In this document: positions 5,394 through 11,867 of the stretch, piece by piece | How positions within the stretch are numbered: position 1 is the stretch's first letter | Layout of the letters: each line of letters begins with the position of its first letter | Source: an uncultured Clostridiaceae bacterium | GTDB lineage: Bacteria > Bacillota > Clostridia > TANB77 > CAG-508 | Direction of reading: 5' to 3' | Length of the DNA: 11,867 bases | Assembly: GCA_958402495.1 (NCBI GenBank) | Contig: CATXTS010000053.1 | Span: 1-11,867 of the forward strand | The notes under the pieces: generated by a model | What the model was told of the DNA's origin: nothing | The model's database searches: none | What the model saw: the letters and a program-made list of their open reading frames with translations, nothing else | Translations under genes and position numbers: made by a program

Positions 5394-6626
5394 ATGGAGT
5401 ATTTATATATAGTGCAACAAGCATTAGTATGGTTAGTAACCATTTTCTGGCTTTATCAATTAATTGTTAGTATTTGTTCACTAATTAAATTAAAGGATAA
5501 ACCACTTTTAGAAGAAAAAGAAAATCGTTTTATGGCAATTATTCCAGCCCATAACGAAGCAAGTGTTGTCGCTAATTTAATAGAAAGTTTGAAGAAACAA
5601 AATTATCCCAAAGAATTGTATGATATCTATGTTATAGCGGATAACTGTACAGATAACACAGCACAAATTGCAAGGGAAGCAGGAGCTATTGTTTATGAAA
5701 GATTTGATGAATCTAGAAAGACAAAAGGATATGCAATGCAATGGTTTTTAGACCAAAAAATTAAAGAAGATGCACCATATGATGCCTTTTGTGTCTTTGA
5801 TGCAGATAACATTGTAGATGTCAATTTCTTAAAAGCTATGAATAAAAAACTATGTCAAGGTGAAGATGTTGTACAAGGCTATAGAGATATAAAAAATCCA
5901 ACAGATAGTTGGATTACAGCAGGATATGCTATTTTCTATTGGACAATGAACCGTTTTTATCATTTAGCAAGATACAATTTAGGACTATCTCCATTAATTA
6001 ATGGTACAGGATTTATGGTAAAATTTGATGTTGTTAAACCAGAAGGTTGGAATACGAATACTTTAACAGAAGATATCGAATTTTCTTTAAAACGTATTAT
6101 TGCTGGTAAAAAATTAGGATGGGCAACAGATGCCATTGTCTATGATGAACAGCCAGTAGGATTTAAACAATCTTGGTCACAAAGATCTAGATGGACAGTT
6201 GGTCATATTCAATGTATGAAAGAATATACAGGGCTATTGGCTACTGCTGTTAAAGAAAAAAAGACGTTAATGAATTTTGATGGTTTATTATATATTTTAG
6301 GAAGTATCCCTATGTTTATTGTTACACTAGTACTATTAGCTTTAAACTTTATTATTTATTTTAGTAATGGTATGACAACAGCAGAATTAGGAATTAATTG
6401 TCTAAGATATTTAATACCAACATTTTTACTACCAATAGGAACTGCTGTATTAATTATGTTATTAGATAAAAAGCCAATTAAACCAATGATGAAAGGATTA
6501 CTATTTTATCCTGTATTCTTAGGTTCTTGGATTTTAATTAATTTCAAATGCTTATTTGTACGAAATACAAAATGGGAGAAAATAGAACATGTTAGAGATA
6601 TTAAAATTAATGAAGTAAATTCTTAA
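5394..6626 (+). CDS. Membrane-anchored family 2 glycosyltransferase
   Basis: This is a 410-residue GT2 enzyme of the processive, membrane-embedded type related to cellulose, hyaluronan and poly-N-acetylglucosamine synthases. An N-terminal membrane helix (residues about 3-29) is followed by a cytosolic GT-A domain. That domain has IIPAHNEA, DNCTDNT, the metal-binding DADN (136-139), the catalytic-base region TEDIE (225-229) and the acceptor-site QRSRW (263-267). Three hydrophobic segments close the protein. The start is placed at 5394 because AGGAGA (5381-5386) sits at proper spacing. An in-frame ATG at 5373 would add seven residues but has no ribosome binding site. Sugar donor and polymer cannot be read from the sequence. 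The next gene is another membrane glycosyltransferase, so an envelope polysaccharide role is likely. Confidence 0.9.
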   Translation: MEYLYIVQQALVWLVTIFWLYQLIVSICSLIKLKDKPLLEEKENRFMAIIPAHNEASVVANLIESLKKQNYPKELYDIYVIADNCTDNTAQIAREAGAIVYERFDESRKTKGYAMQWFLDQKIKEDAPYDAFCVFDADNIVDVNFLKAMNKKLCQGEDVVQGYRDIKNPTDSWITAGYAIFYWTMNRFYHLARYNLGLSPLINGTGFMVKFDVVKPEGWNTNTLTEDIEFSLKRIIAGKKLGWATDAIVYDEQPVGFKQSWSQRSRWTVGHIQCMKEYTGLLATAVKEKKTLMNFDGLLYILGSIPMFIVTLVLLALNFIIYFSNGMTTAELGINCLRYLIPTFLLPIGTAVLIMLLDKKPIKPMMKGLLFYPVFLGSWILINFKCLFVRNTKWEKIEHVRDIKINEVNS

Positions 6627-6632
6627 ATCATA

Positions 6633-6667
6633 GAAAAGACAAGGTATCAGTACTATCTTGTCTTTTC
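6633..6667 (+). terminator. Terminator after the GT2 gene
   Basis: GAAAAGACAAG (6633-6643) and CTTGTCTTTTC (6657-6667) form a perfect 11-base stem with a 13-base loop, beginning six bases after the stop. Pyrimidine-rich DNA rather than a pure T-run follows, so termination may be partial. Confidence 0.7.
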
Positions 6668-6703
6668 CCTTAACCAAATATAAACAATTAAAATAACAGA
6701 TAA

Positions 6704-6709
6704 TATAAT
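6704..6709 (+). promoter_or_regulatory. Possible -10 box before the GT39-like gene
   Basis: TATAAT lies 27 bases before the ATG at 6737. The corresponding -35 position (6681-6686, TAAACA) is poor. The gene may instead be reached by read-through from the GT2 promoter. Confidence 0.3.
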
Positions 6710-6736
6710 TAGAAAATTCAAATAGGGGGAAAGAAA

Positions 6737-8251
6737 ATGAAAAAACTAACAAACAAAAAAATACATATAGCCATTATCGTACTAGGTATTATTTTTATCT
6801 TTTTTACAGCTTTTCATGAAGATATATGGTTTGATGAAAGCTATTCCGTAGCTATTGCAAAACATGGGTTTATAGATATATGGAATATTACAGGTCATGA
6901 TGTGCATCCAGCTTTATATTATTGGATGTTACATATAGTAGGTATGTTAACCAATTATAGTGTACTAGCTTATCGATTATTTTCTGTTTTAGCAGTAGCA
7001 CTAGTAGGTATTTTAGGATATACGCATATTCGTAAAGACTTTGGAGAAAAAACAGGTATATTCTTCTCCTTTTTAGCCTACTTCTTACCAGTCATGTGTA
7101 CCTATTCACAAGAAATCAGAATGTATGCATGGTCATTTTTACTAGTAACGTTAATGGCTATTTACGCCTATCGTTTTTACAAAGGGGTTAAAGAAAATAT
7201 AAGCAAAGGAAAAGTAAAGAATTTAGTTCTTTTTGGTATTTTAAGTATTGCTTGTTGTTATATCCATTATTATGGCTTAGTAGTTGCTGCTGTTATAAAC
7301 TTTATACTACTTATATGGTTAATACGTAATAGAAAAATAGTAGAAGGTGGAAATCAGGTTTTAAGAAACTTTATAATAGTTGCCGTGATACAAGTTATTT
7401 TATACATACCTTGGCTATTATACTTATTTGGACAAATGCTACATGTAGGTGGGGGCTTCTGGATTAAATTATTGTGGCCAATGACCCCTGTAGAAGTGCT
7501 AAGCTTCCAATTTAGAAGACAATTAGATACCGTCTTTACTATGGATTTTTATACAATCCTTTCTTTGATAGCAGCTCTTGCTATGTATGCTTACATAGGA
7601 TATCGTATATATCGTGCTAAAAAAGAAAAAGACGAAATGAAACCAGGCATACTAAGTATTGGTGTATATGTAGCAGTTATTGCTCTCATATTATTAGTAT
7701 CGATTATCTCACCAATTCTATATTCTAGATATTTATTTGTTATAACAGGATTATATATCTTTGGATTAGCCTTTTTTATGGCAAAAGAAAAGAAAAAATG
7801 GGTTAGTATAGTTGTATGTGGTATCATTTTAGTATTAGCTATTGTTAGCAATACTATTAACTTCCAAATCAATTATGATGAAAGCAATATGAAACAAATA
7901 GAATATCTAAAACAAAATGTAAAACCAGAGGATATTTTAGTCTATTCCAATATAGGAAATGGTGGTGTTATAGCAGCCTTTTTCCCAGAAAATAAACAAT
8001 ATTTTTATAATGGTGCTTATTGGGATGTAGAAGAAGCTTATAAAGCCTATGGTCCTGGAATGGAAACAATTTATTCCTATAACGATATTCTAGAAAACTA
8101 CCATGGTAGAATTTGGTTAATTGACTCAGAATATATGGGGTTATATGAAGAATTCCCAAAAGAAGGCATTACAGCTATAGAAGGACCAATTCGTTTTGAT
8201 ACTAAATATCAAAATTATATTTATAATTTTATGTTGTTAGAAAAAGAATAA
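6737..8251 (+). CDS. GT39-like (GT-C fold) integral membrane glycosyltransferase
   Basis: This 504-residue multi-pass protein resembles the GT39/ArnT/PMT superfamily, which transfers sugars from polyprenyl-phosphate donors on the outer face of the membrane. After the first membrane helix comes DIWFDESYS (from D29), with the acidic pair typical of the first extracytoplasmic loop in GT-C enzymes. The family-like HPALYYW (H57-W63) and SQEIRMYAW follow. About ten membrane helices extend to roughly residue 380. A soluble C-terminal domain of about 120 residues ends the protein. AGGGGGAAAG precedes the ATG at 6737. A strong terminator follows. Together with the preceding GT2 gene it suggests polyprenyl-linked assembly or decoration of a cell-wall or membrane glycan. 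Donor and acceptor are unknown. Confidence 0.85.
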   Translation: MKKLTNKKIHIAIIVLGIIFIFFTAFHEDIWFDESYSVAIAKHGFIDIWNITGHDVHPALYYWMLHIVGMLTNYSVLAYRLFSVLAVALVGILGYTHIRKDFGEKTGIFFSFLAYFLPVMCTYSQEIRMYAWSFLLVTLMAIYAYRFYKGVKENISKGKVKNLVLFGILSIACCYIHYYGLVVAAVINFILLIWLIRNRKIVEGGNQVLRNFIIVAVIQVILYIPWLLYLFGQMLHVGGGFWIKLLWPMTPVEVLSFQFRRQLDTVFTMDFYTILSLIAALAMYAYIGYRIYRAKKEKDEMKPGILSIGVYVAVIALILLVSIISPILYSRYLFVITGLYIFGLAFFMAKEKKKWVSIVVCGIILVLAIVSNTINFQINYDESNMKQIEYLKQNVKPEDILVYSNIGNGGVIAAFFPENKQYFYNGAYWDVEEAYKAYGPGMETIYSYNDILENYHGRIWLIDSEYMGLYEEFPKEGITAIEGPIRFDTKYQNYIYNFMLLEKE

Positions 8252-8265
8252 AACAAGTATAGAAG

Positions 8266-8303
8266 AAGCCGATTATTAGACTGTAAAGTTTCATAATCGG
8301 CTT
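8266..8303. terminator. Terminator after the GT39-like gene, possibly bidirectional
   Basis: AAGCCGATTAT (8266-8276) and ATAATCGGCTT (8293-8303) form a perfect 11-base stem, and TT follows directly on the + strand. It starts 15 bases after the GT39-like stop and lies between convergent genes. Read on the minus strand it is followed by a looser T-rich stretch, so it could also end the small minus-strand gene. Confidence 0.8.
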
Positions 8304-8331
8304 TTGGTTATAAAATAAAAAGGCACCTACA

Positions 8332-8505
8332 CTAAATTTCAGCGGAGGTAGAATCTACAGAAGAATATTTATGCTGAGCTAATTTCCGTAAAAGAAATTG
8401 ATGCTTTAGACTATCGTGCATCTCACGTATTTTGGCTTCAGCCTTCTTTAATTCTTCTGGAGTCAGACTTGCGGTATCCACTTGAGCACCCAAAAAATTT
8501 TGCAT
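8332..8505 (-). CDS. Small 57-residue protein of unknown function
   Basis: I do not recognise this protein. It reads MQNFLGAQVDTAS, then a charged segment beginning LTPEELKKAEAKIREMH that is likely one long amphipathic helix continuing through residue 47 or so, then a short polar tail ending in STSAEI. It has no cysteine, no signal peptide and no membrane segment. The start at 8505 is chosen because a perfect AAGGAGG (complement of 8514-8520) lies eight bases upstream. The 21 extra codons back to 8568 have no such site and overlap the promoter. A convincing minus-strand promoter at 8540-8568 predicts a leader of about 28 bases. It is the only supported minus-strand gene in the window, convergent with the GT39-like gene and divergent from the NTPase-Asp23 gene. 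Confidence 0.75.
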   Translation of the reverse strand: MQNFLGAQVDTASLTPEELKKAEAKIREMHDSLKHQFLLRKLAQHKYSSVDSTSAEI

Positions 8506-8539
8506 AAAAGGAACCTCCTTGGTGTATTTTACAAAAATA

Positions 8540-8568
8540 AGTATAGCAGAATTGACATAAAAAAGCAA
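8540..8568 (-). promoter_or_regulatory. Minus-strand promoter of the 57-residue gene
   Basis: On the minus strand TTGCTT (complement of 8563-8568) is followed after 17 bases by TATACT (complement of 8540-8545). An extended -10 TG one base upstream gives TGCTATACT. The -35 box is identical to that of rpsO. Expected initiation is near 8533. Confidence 0.7.
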
Positions 8569-8622
8569 ATAATGAATGCAAATTATAAAATAAAGCTGAA
8601 ATTTTTAGTAAAAAATAGACAG

Positions 8623-8651
8623 TGGACATTTTTTTTCAAAAATGATATAAT
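8623..8651 (+). promoter_or_regulatory. Promoter of the NTPase-Asp23 gene
   Basis: TGGACA (8623-8628), a 17-base spacer and TATAAT (8646-8651) with an extended -10 TG (TGATATAAT) place initiation near 8658, about 60 bases before the start at 8720. It is divergent from the minus-strand promoter, with about 55 bases between the two -35 boxes. Confidence 0.7.
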
Positions 8652-8719
8652 ACAAAAGATAATGCAATATAGTATAAAGAAGGAAACTATATAAAAGATA
8701 AGGAGAACATAAAAAACAT

Positions 8720-9562
8720 ATGAACAATAAGATGAGAGTACTAGCCTTTGTAGGACCATCTGGAACAGGAAAAAGTTATAGAGCTCAAATGGTAGCAGGA
8801 GAAAATAACATATCCTACATTATCGATGATGGACTATTAATTAACGAAAATGAAGTGGTAGCAGGAGAATCTGCTAAAAAAGCACCTACTAAAATCGAAA
8901 CAGTCAAACATGCTATTTTTATAGATGAAAAAGAAAAAAAAGAAATGCAAAAAGCCATTAAAAAATATAAGCCAGATTCTATACTCATTTTAGGTACCTC
9001 AGATGGTATGGTACAAAAAATAGCTGAAAATTTAGGTTTGCCACCTATTGAGAAAATCATATATATAGAAGAGGTAGCCACAGAAAATGAAATAGAGACA
9101 GCTAGAAATATCCGTGTAACACAAGGAAAACATGTTATACCTGTACCAACATTTGAAATCAAAAAAGATTTTTCTGGATATATATTAGATCCATTACAAA
9201 TATTCAAATCCAAAGGAAGTGGAAATAAACCCTACATATCTGAAAAATCTATCATAAGACCAACCTTTAGTTATCTTGGAAACTTTACTATTTCTGATAC
9301 GGTCTTTAGACAAATCTTAGAATACTTAGCTAAAAAAGCCCCAGGAATAGCTAGAGTAGTCAAAACCAGAATTGAAAATTATGGAGAAGGACCATCCATA
9401 TATATGGAAGTCGTACTTATTTATGGATTTAATGTCATCAAAGAACTAAAAGCCTTTAAGGAAAAAAGCATTAAAGAAATAGAAAAGTTAACAGCTATGA
9501 ATGTGCAAAAAATAACCGTCATAGCAAAATCCATAGAACTACCAAAGAATAAAGAATCATAA
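8720..9562 (+). CDS. P-loop NTPase fused to an Asp23/Gls24-like domain
   Basis: The 280-residue protein begins with a clear Walker A motif in VLAFVGPSGTGKS (G12-S19). A nucleotide-binding region follows with IIDDGLLI and the Walker B-like SILILGTSD. Residues about 185-275 resemble the Asp23/Gls24 (alkaline shock protein) domain: FTISDTVFRQILEYLAKKAPGI, then a VEVxLIYGFN-type strand, a long charged helix, and MNVQKITVIAKSI. Asp23/Gls24 proteins are linked to envelope stress and membrane-associated assemblies in Firmicutes. The job of this two-domain form is unknown to me. AAGGAGA (8700-8706) lies about 14 bases from the ATG at 8720, unusually far, and no better start is visible. It has its own promoter and is followed by a palindromic element and the CMK-PlsC gene. 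The NTPase assignment is secure at the motif level only. Confidence 0.85.
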   Translation: MNNKMRVLAFVGPSGTGKSYRAQMVAGENNISYIIDDGLLINENEVVAGESAKKAPTKIETVKHAIFIDEKEKKEMQKAIKKYKPDSILILGTSDGMVQKIAENLGLPPIEKIIYIEEVATENEIETARNIRVTQGKHVIPVPTFEIKKDFSGYILDPLQIFKSKGSGNKPYISEKSIIRPTFSYLGNFTISDTVFRQILEYLAKKAPGIARVVKTRIENYGEGPSIYMEVVLIYGFNVIKELKAFKEKSIKEIEKLTAMNVQKITVIAKSIELPKNKES

Positions 9563-9570
9563 GCTGTATC

Positions 9571-9620
9571 CCCAATGGACATTTTTGTCCATTGGGACCA
9601 GGTCCACATGGACAAAAAAG
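9571..9620. repeat. Compact palindromic element with competing hairpins
   Basis: CCCAATGGACA (9571-9581) pairs with the following TGTCCATTGGG (9586-9596) across a TTTT loop, a stable hairpin that may terminate the upstream gene. The overlapping segment TTTTTGTCCAT (9582-9592) is also a perfect complement of ATGGACAAAAA (9608-9618). Between them GGACC and GGTCC surround the central A at 9600, so 9582-9618 is a 37-base near-perfect palindrome. The two folds exclude each other. The element is richer in G+C than its surroundings and ends three bases before the cmk ribosome binding site. Confidence 0.75.
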
Positions 9621-9636
9621 ATGGGAGGAAAAGAAA

Positions 9637-10947
9637 ATGTCATTTATTGTAGCAATAGATGGACCAGCAGGGACTGGAAAGGGAACAGTAGCAGAGTTAA
9701 TTGCCAAAGAAATGAATTTAGTGAAAATTGATACAGGTGCTACTTACAGATGTGTAGCTTTAGCAGCTATTAAACAAGGAATTGGTGTGGATGAAAAGGA
9801 AAAATTAATTGCTTTAACAGATACTTTGCACATAGATATTAGACAGGAAAACGGCATTCAACAAGTATTTTTAAATGGAGAAGAGGTAACAGAAGAAATA
9901 AGAAGTAAGGAAGTTTCTAGTATTGTATCTCAAGTTTCTTCTATTGTAGAAATTCGTTTAAAAATGGTAGAATTACAAAGAAAAATGGCTGCTGGGAAAG
10001 ATGTTATTATGGAAGGTAGAGATATTACCACTTATGTATTTCCAAAGGCAGATGTAAAAATATATTTAGATGCCGATGAAAAAGAACGTGCCAAAAGAAG
10101 ATATAAGGAAAATCAAGAAAAAGGGATTGCTATGACTTATGCAGAAGTACTAGAAAATATCCAAAAGCGTGATAAGAATGATAAAGAAAAAGAAATTGGA
10201 GCACTAAAAATTGCATCTGATGCAAAAGTCATTGATACAACAAATTTAAGTATTTCCCAAATGAAAAAAGCAGTTAAGAAGGAAATAGAGAAAAAGAAAA
10301 AAGAAATAGCCTATAAAAAGAAAGTCTATAGTGTGAGACCAGATACTAAATGGAAGTTATTTGAGCAAAAAGTAGTAAAAGCTTTTTTAGCAGGTGTCTA
10401 TCGATTAGTGTATCGTGTCAAAATAGAAGGTAGAGAGAATATAGGAGAAGAAGGCTCTTATATCATCTGTGCCAATCATATTAATTATCTAGATGCTGCT
10501 GCTATTGTATTATTTACAAAAAGAAAAGTAAATTTTATAGCAAAAGAAGATTTATTTAATCATAGAATTTTAAATTGGTTAGCCCATATATTTGATATTA
10601 TACCAGTCAACCGTGGTACGCAAGATTTAGAGTCTATGAAACGTTCAATAAAGACTTTAAACGCAGGTGGTATATTAGGCATTTTCCCAGAAGGAACTAG
10701 AAAAGGAATTGCCAAAGGAGGAAAGGCAAAGACAGGTGCTGCTTATATGGCTATTCGTACAGGAACAAAAGTGATACCAGTAGGAATAGCAGGTAGTTTT
10801 AAACCATTTACGAGAGTAACCATGCGATATGGTAAGCCAATGGACTTTAGCAAGTATCAATCCAAGACACCAGAAAAAGAAATTTTAGAAAAAGTAAGCA
10901 ATGAAATTATGGACCAAATTATTATGTTGACAAATCAAAGTGATTAA
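9637..10947 (+). CDS. cmk: Fused cytidylate kinase and PlsC-type acyltransferase
   Basis: One uninterrupted 436-residue frame carries two enzymes. Residues 1 to about 215 are (d)CMP kinase, which phosphorylates CMP and dCMP. It has the P-loop GPAGTGKG (9-16), IDTGATYR, and MEGRDITTYVFPKADVKIYL followed by the lid region ERAKRRY. A lysine-rich helical linker spans about 210-245. Residues about 255-430 are a PlsC family 1-acyl-glycerol-3-phosphate acyltransferase, with the catalytic H-x4-D as NHINYLD (H281, D286), VNRGTQD, and the substrate-binding FPEGTR (350-355). The start is 9637, eight bases after GGGAGG (9623-9628). An in-frame ATG at 9592 would add 15 residues encoded by the palindromic element and lacks a ribosome binding site. 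In many Clostridia cmk and plsC are adjacent near rpsA, so fusion is a natural step. CMP phosphorylation and phosphatidate formation both feed CDP-diacylglycerol synthesis. Confidence 0.92.
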   Translation: MSFIVAIDGPAGTGKGTVAELIAKEMNLVKIDTGATYRCVALAAIKQGIGVDEKEKLIALTDTLHIDIRQENGIQQVFLNGEEVTEEIRSKEVSSIVSQVSSIVEIRLKMVELQRKMAAGKDVIMEGRDITTYVFPKADVKIYLDADEKERAKRRYKENQEKGIAMTYAEVLENIQKRDKNDKEKEIGALKIASDAKVIDTTNLSISQMKKAVKKEIEKKKKEIAYKKKVYSVRPDTKWKLFEQKVVKAFLAGVYRLVYRVKIEGRENIGEEGSYIICANHINYLDAAAIVLFTKRKVNFIAKEDLFNHRILNWLAHIFDIIPVNRGTQDLESMKRSIKTLNAGGILGIFPEGTRKGIAKGGKAKTGAAYMAIRTGTKVIPVGIAGSFKPFTRVTMRYGKPMDFSKYQSKTPEKEILEKVSNEIMDQIIMLTNQSD

Positions 10948-10955
10948 GGTATAAT
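10927..10955 (+). promoter_or_regulatory. Perfect consensus promoter of the S1 gene
   Basis: TTGACA (10927-10932), exactly 17 bases, then TATAAT (10950-10955): both boxes match the sigma-A consensus fully. The -35 box and most of the spacer lie within the last codons of the CMK-PlsC gene. Initiation near 10962 gives a leader of about 100 bases containing a hairpin. Confidence 0.8.
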
Positions 10956-10981
10956 AATAAAGCGAAAAATAACAAGAAATG

Positions 10982-11002
10982 GAAGTTGAATTTTTCAACT
11001 TC
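10982..11002 (+). terminator. Hairpin in the cmk-rpsA gap (terminator or leader attenuator)
   Basis: GAAGTTGAA (10982-10990) and TTCAACTTC (10994-11002) form a perfect nine-base stem with a TTT loop, followed by the loosely T-rich TTAGATTTTG. It lies 34 bases after the CMK-PlsC stop, so it could terminate that gene. It is also downstream of the S1 promoter and inside its leader, where it could attenuate S1 expression. Confidence 0.5.
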
Positions 11003-11059
11003 TTAGATTTTGTAGAGGCTAAAAAATAGCCAAGTACAATAAATGGTAAGGTGAAGAAA

Positions 11060-11867
11060 ATGATGGAAAATGAAAGTGAAAAATCTTTTGAAGAGTTATA
11101 CAAAGAAACTTTAAAAGAAACAAAGTTAGGAAAAACCGTAACAGGAAAAATTATTAGTATCACAAAAAAAGGAGAAATTTTTGTAGATATTGGTTATAAA
11201 GCAGATGGTATTATTCCAAAACAAGAATATGCTTTTGATGAAAATGCTAATCCAGCAGATGAATTTAAAATAGGTGATATCATTACTGCAGATGTAGTCA
11301 AGCAAAATGATGGGTTAGGAAATGTATTATTATCTTATAAAAGGGTAAAAGTACGAGAAGCTAAAAAAGAAATAGAAAAGAAAATAAAAGAAAATGCTAT
11401 CTTTGAAGAACCAGTAGCAGAAGTGAACGATAAAGGACTAGTGGTTAAGATAAAAGATATGCGTGTTTTTATTCCTATGTCTTTATCTGCAATTATGCGA
11501 GGAGAAGATGCAAAAGAGTATTTAGGGAAAATGGTAAGATTTCGTATTACAGAATATGAACCAAAAGCAAAACGTATAATCGGTTCTATTCGCAATGTTG
11601 TTGAAGAAGAAAAACAAGCAAAATTAAAAGAATTCTGGGACCATGTAGAAATAGGAAAAAAATATATGGGAACAGTTGCTAGCTTAAGTGCCTATGGTGC
11701 CTTTGTAGATATTGGTGGAGTACAAGGATTATTACATGTTTCAGAAATTTCATGGGTAAGAAACATTAAACCTGAAGAAATATTAAAACAAGGACAAGAA
11801 ATTGAAGTAACGGTTATTGATTTAGATAAAGAAAATCAAAGAATAGAACTTTCTATAAAAGAAATAG
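11060..11867 (+). CDS. rpsA: S1-domain protein, ribosomal protein S1 homologue (cut by window edge)
   Basis: The frame opens at ATG 11060 (or the adjacent ATG 11063, better spaced from AAGGTGA at 11048-11054) and is still open after 269 codons at the window end. It contains at least three S1 (OB-fold) RNA-binding repeats. The first is near residues 24-95 (GKTVTGKIISITKKGEIFVDIGY). A divergent second is near 115-185 (VAEVNDKGLVVKI, MRVFIPMSLS). The third, well conserved, is from about 200 (GTVASLSAYGAFVDIGGVQG, LLHVSEISW). This order, and the position after cmk, match the S1 homologues of Firmicutes (RpsA/YpfD type). S1 binds mRNA on the 30S subunit, although in many Firmicutes it is shorter and its role less essential than in E. 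coli. A perfect consensus promoter drives it. Confidence 0.9.
   Translation, partial: MMENESEKSFEELYKETLKETKLGKTVTGKIISITKKGEIFVDIGYKADGIIPKQEYAFDENANPADEFKIGDIITADVVKQNDGLGNVLLSYKRVKVREAKKEIEKKIKENAIFEEPVAEVNDKGLVVKIKDMRVFIPMSLSAIMRGEDAKEYLGKMVRFRITEYEPKAKRIIGSIRNVVEEEKQAKLKEFWDHVEIGKKYMGTVASLSAYGAFVDIGGVQGLLHVSEISWVRNIKPEEILKQGQEIEVTVIDLDKENQRIELSIKEI

Noticed and set aside
8506..8568. Longer 78-residue version of the minus-strand small protein
   Set aside because: The extra 21 codons overlap the promoter and have no ribosome binding site. The ATG at 8505 has a perfect one.
8482..8694. Plus-strand frame of 70 codons
   Set aside because: It is lysine- and asparagine-rich as expected from AT-rich noncoding DNA, lacks a ribosome binding site and overlaps two promoters and the start of the minus-strand gene.
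8815..9213. Minus-strand frame of 132 codons opposite the NTPase-Asp23 gene
   Set aside because: It is a shadow of a motif-bearing plus-strand gene and has no ribosome binding site.
9592..9636. Upstream in-frame ATG of the CMK-PlsC gene
   Set aside because: It lies inside the palindromic element, has no ribosome binding site and adds residues not typical of CMP kinase. The ATG at 9637 has GGGAGG at the right distance.

Overview
The window is low-GC, gene-dense bacterial DNA, almost all read on the + strand, with short intergenic gaps, strong AGGAGG-type ribosome binding sites and consensus-like sigma-A promoters. An LL-diaminopimelate aminotransferase (DapL) beside DapF, the rpsO-pnp pair and a cytidylate kinase/acyltransferase gene next to ribosomal protein S1 all suggest an anaerobic Firmicute of the class Clostridia. 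I cannot place it more precisely from the sequence alone.

Layout. Positions 1-1628 hold the 3' end of dapF and complete dapL, an operon tail for meso-diaminopimelate (lysine and peptidoglycan) synthesis that closes with a terminator. After a 340-base gap with a strong promoter comes an unrecognised 199-residue coiled-coil protein containing five exact heptad repeats (1925-2524). Positions 2588-3023 are the rpsO unit: a promoter with a dyad around its -10 box, a folded leader, ribosomal protein S15 and a good terminator. Positions 3099-5273 hold pnp (polynucleotide phosphorylase), which is broken by a frameshifting deletion of about 29 bases inside its second RNase PH core. Positions 5318-8303 hold two membrane glycosyltransferase genes, one GT2-like and one GT39-like, each followed by a hairpin terminator. 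They probably act on an envelope glycan.

The only convincing minus-strand gene encodes a 57-residue protein (8332-8505). It has its own promoter and ribosome binding site and faces the glycosyltransferase unit. Divergent from it is a P-loop NTPase fused to an Asp23/Gls24 domain (8720-9562). A 50-base palindromic element (9571-9620) follows, then a natural fusion of cytidylate kinase with a PlsC-type acyltransferase (9637-10947). A perfect consensus promoter overlapping the end of that gene drives the S1-domain protein (rpsA-like) that runs off the window.

The conserved core functions are cell-wall precursor synthesis, ribosomal proteins S15 and S1, RNA turnover, CMP phosphorylation and phosphatidate synthesis. 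The less ordinary items are the broken pnp, the NTPase-Asp23 fusion, the CMK-PlsC fusion, the palindromic element before it, the small minus-strand gene, the coiled-coil protein, and dyads over the rpsO and pnp promoters. I saw no CRISPR array, tRNA, rRNA, transposase or phage gene.
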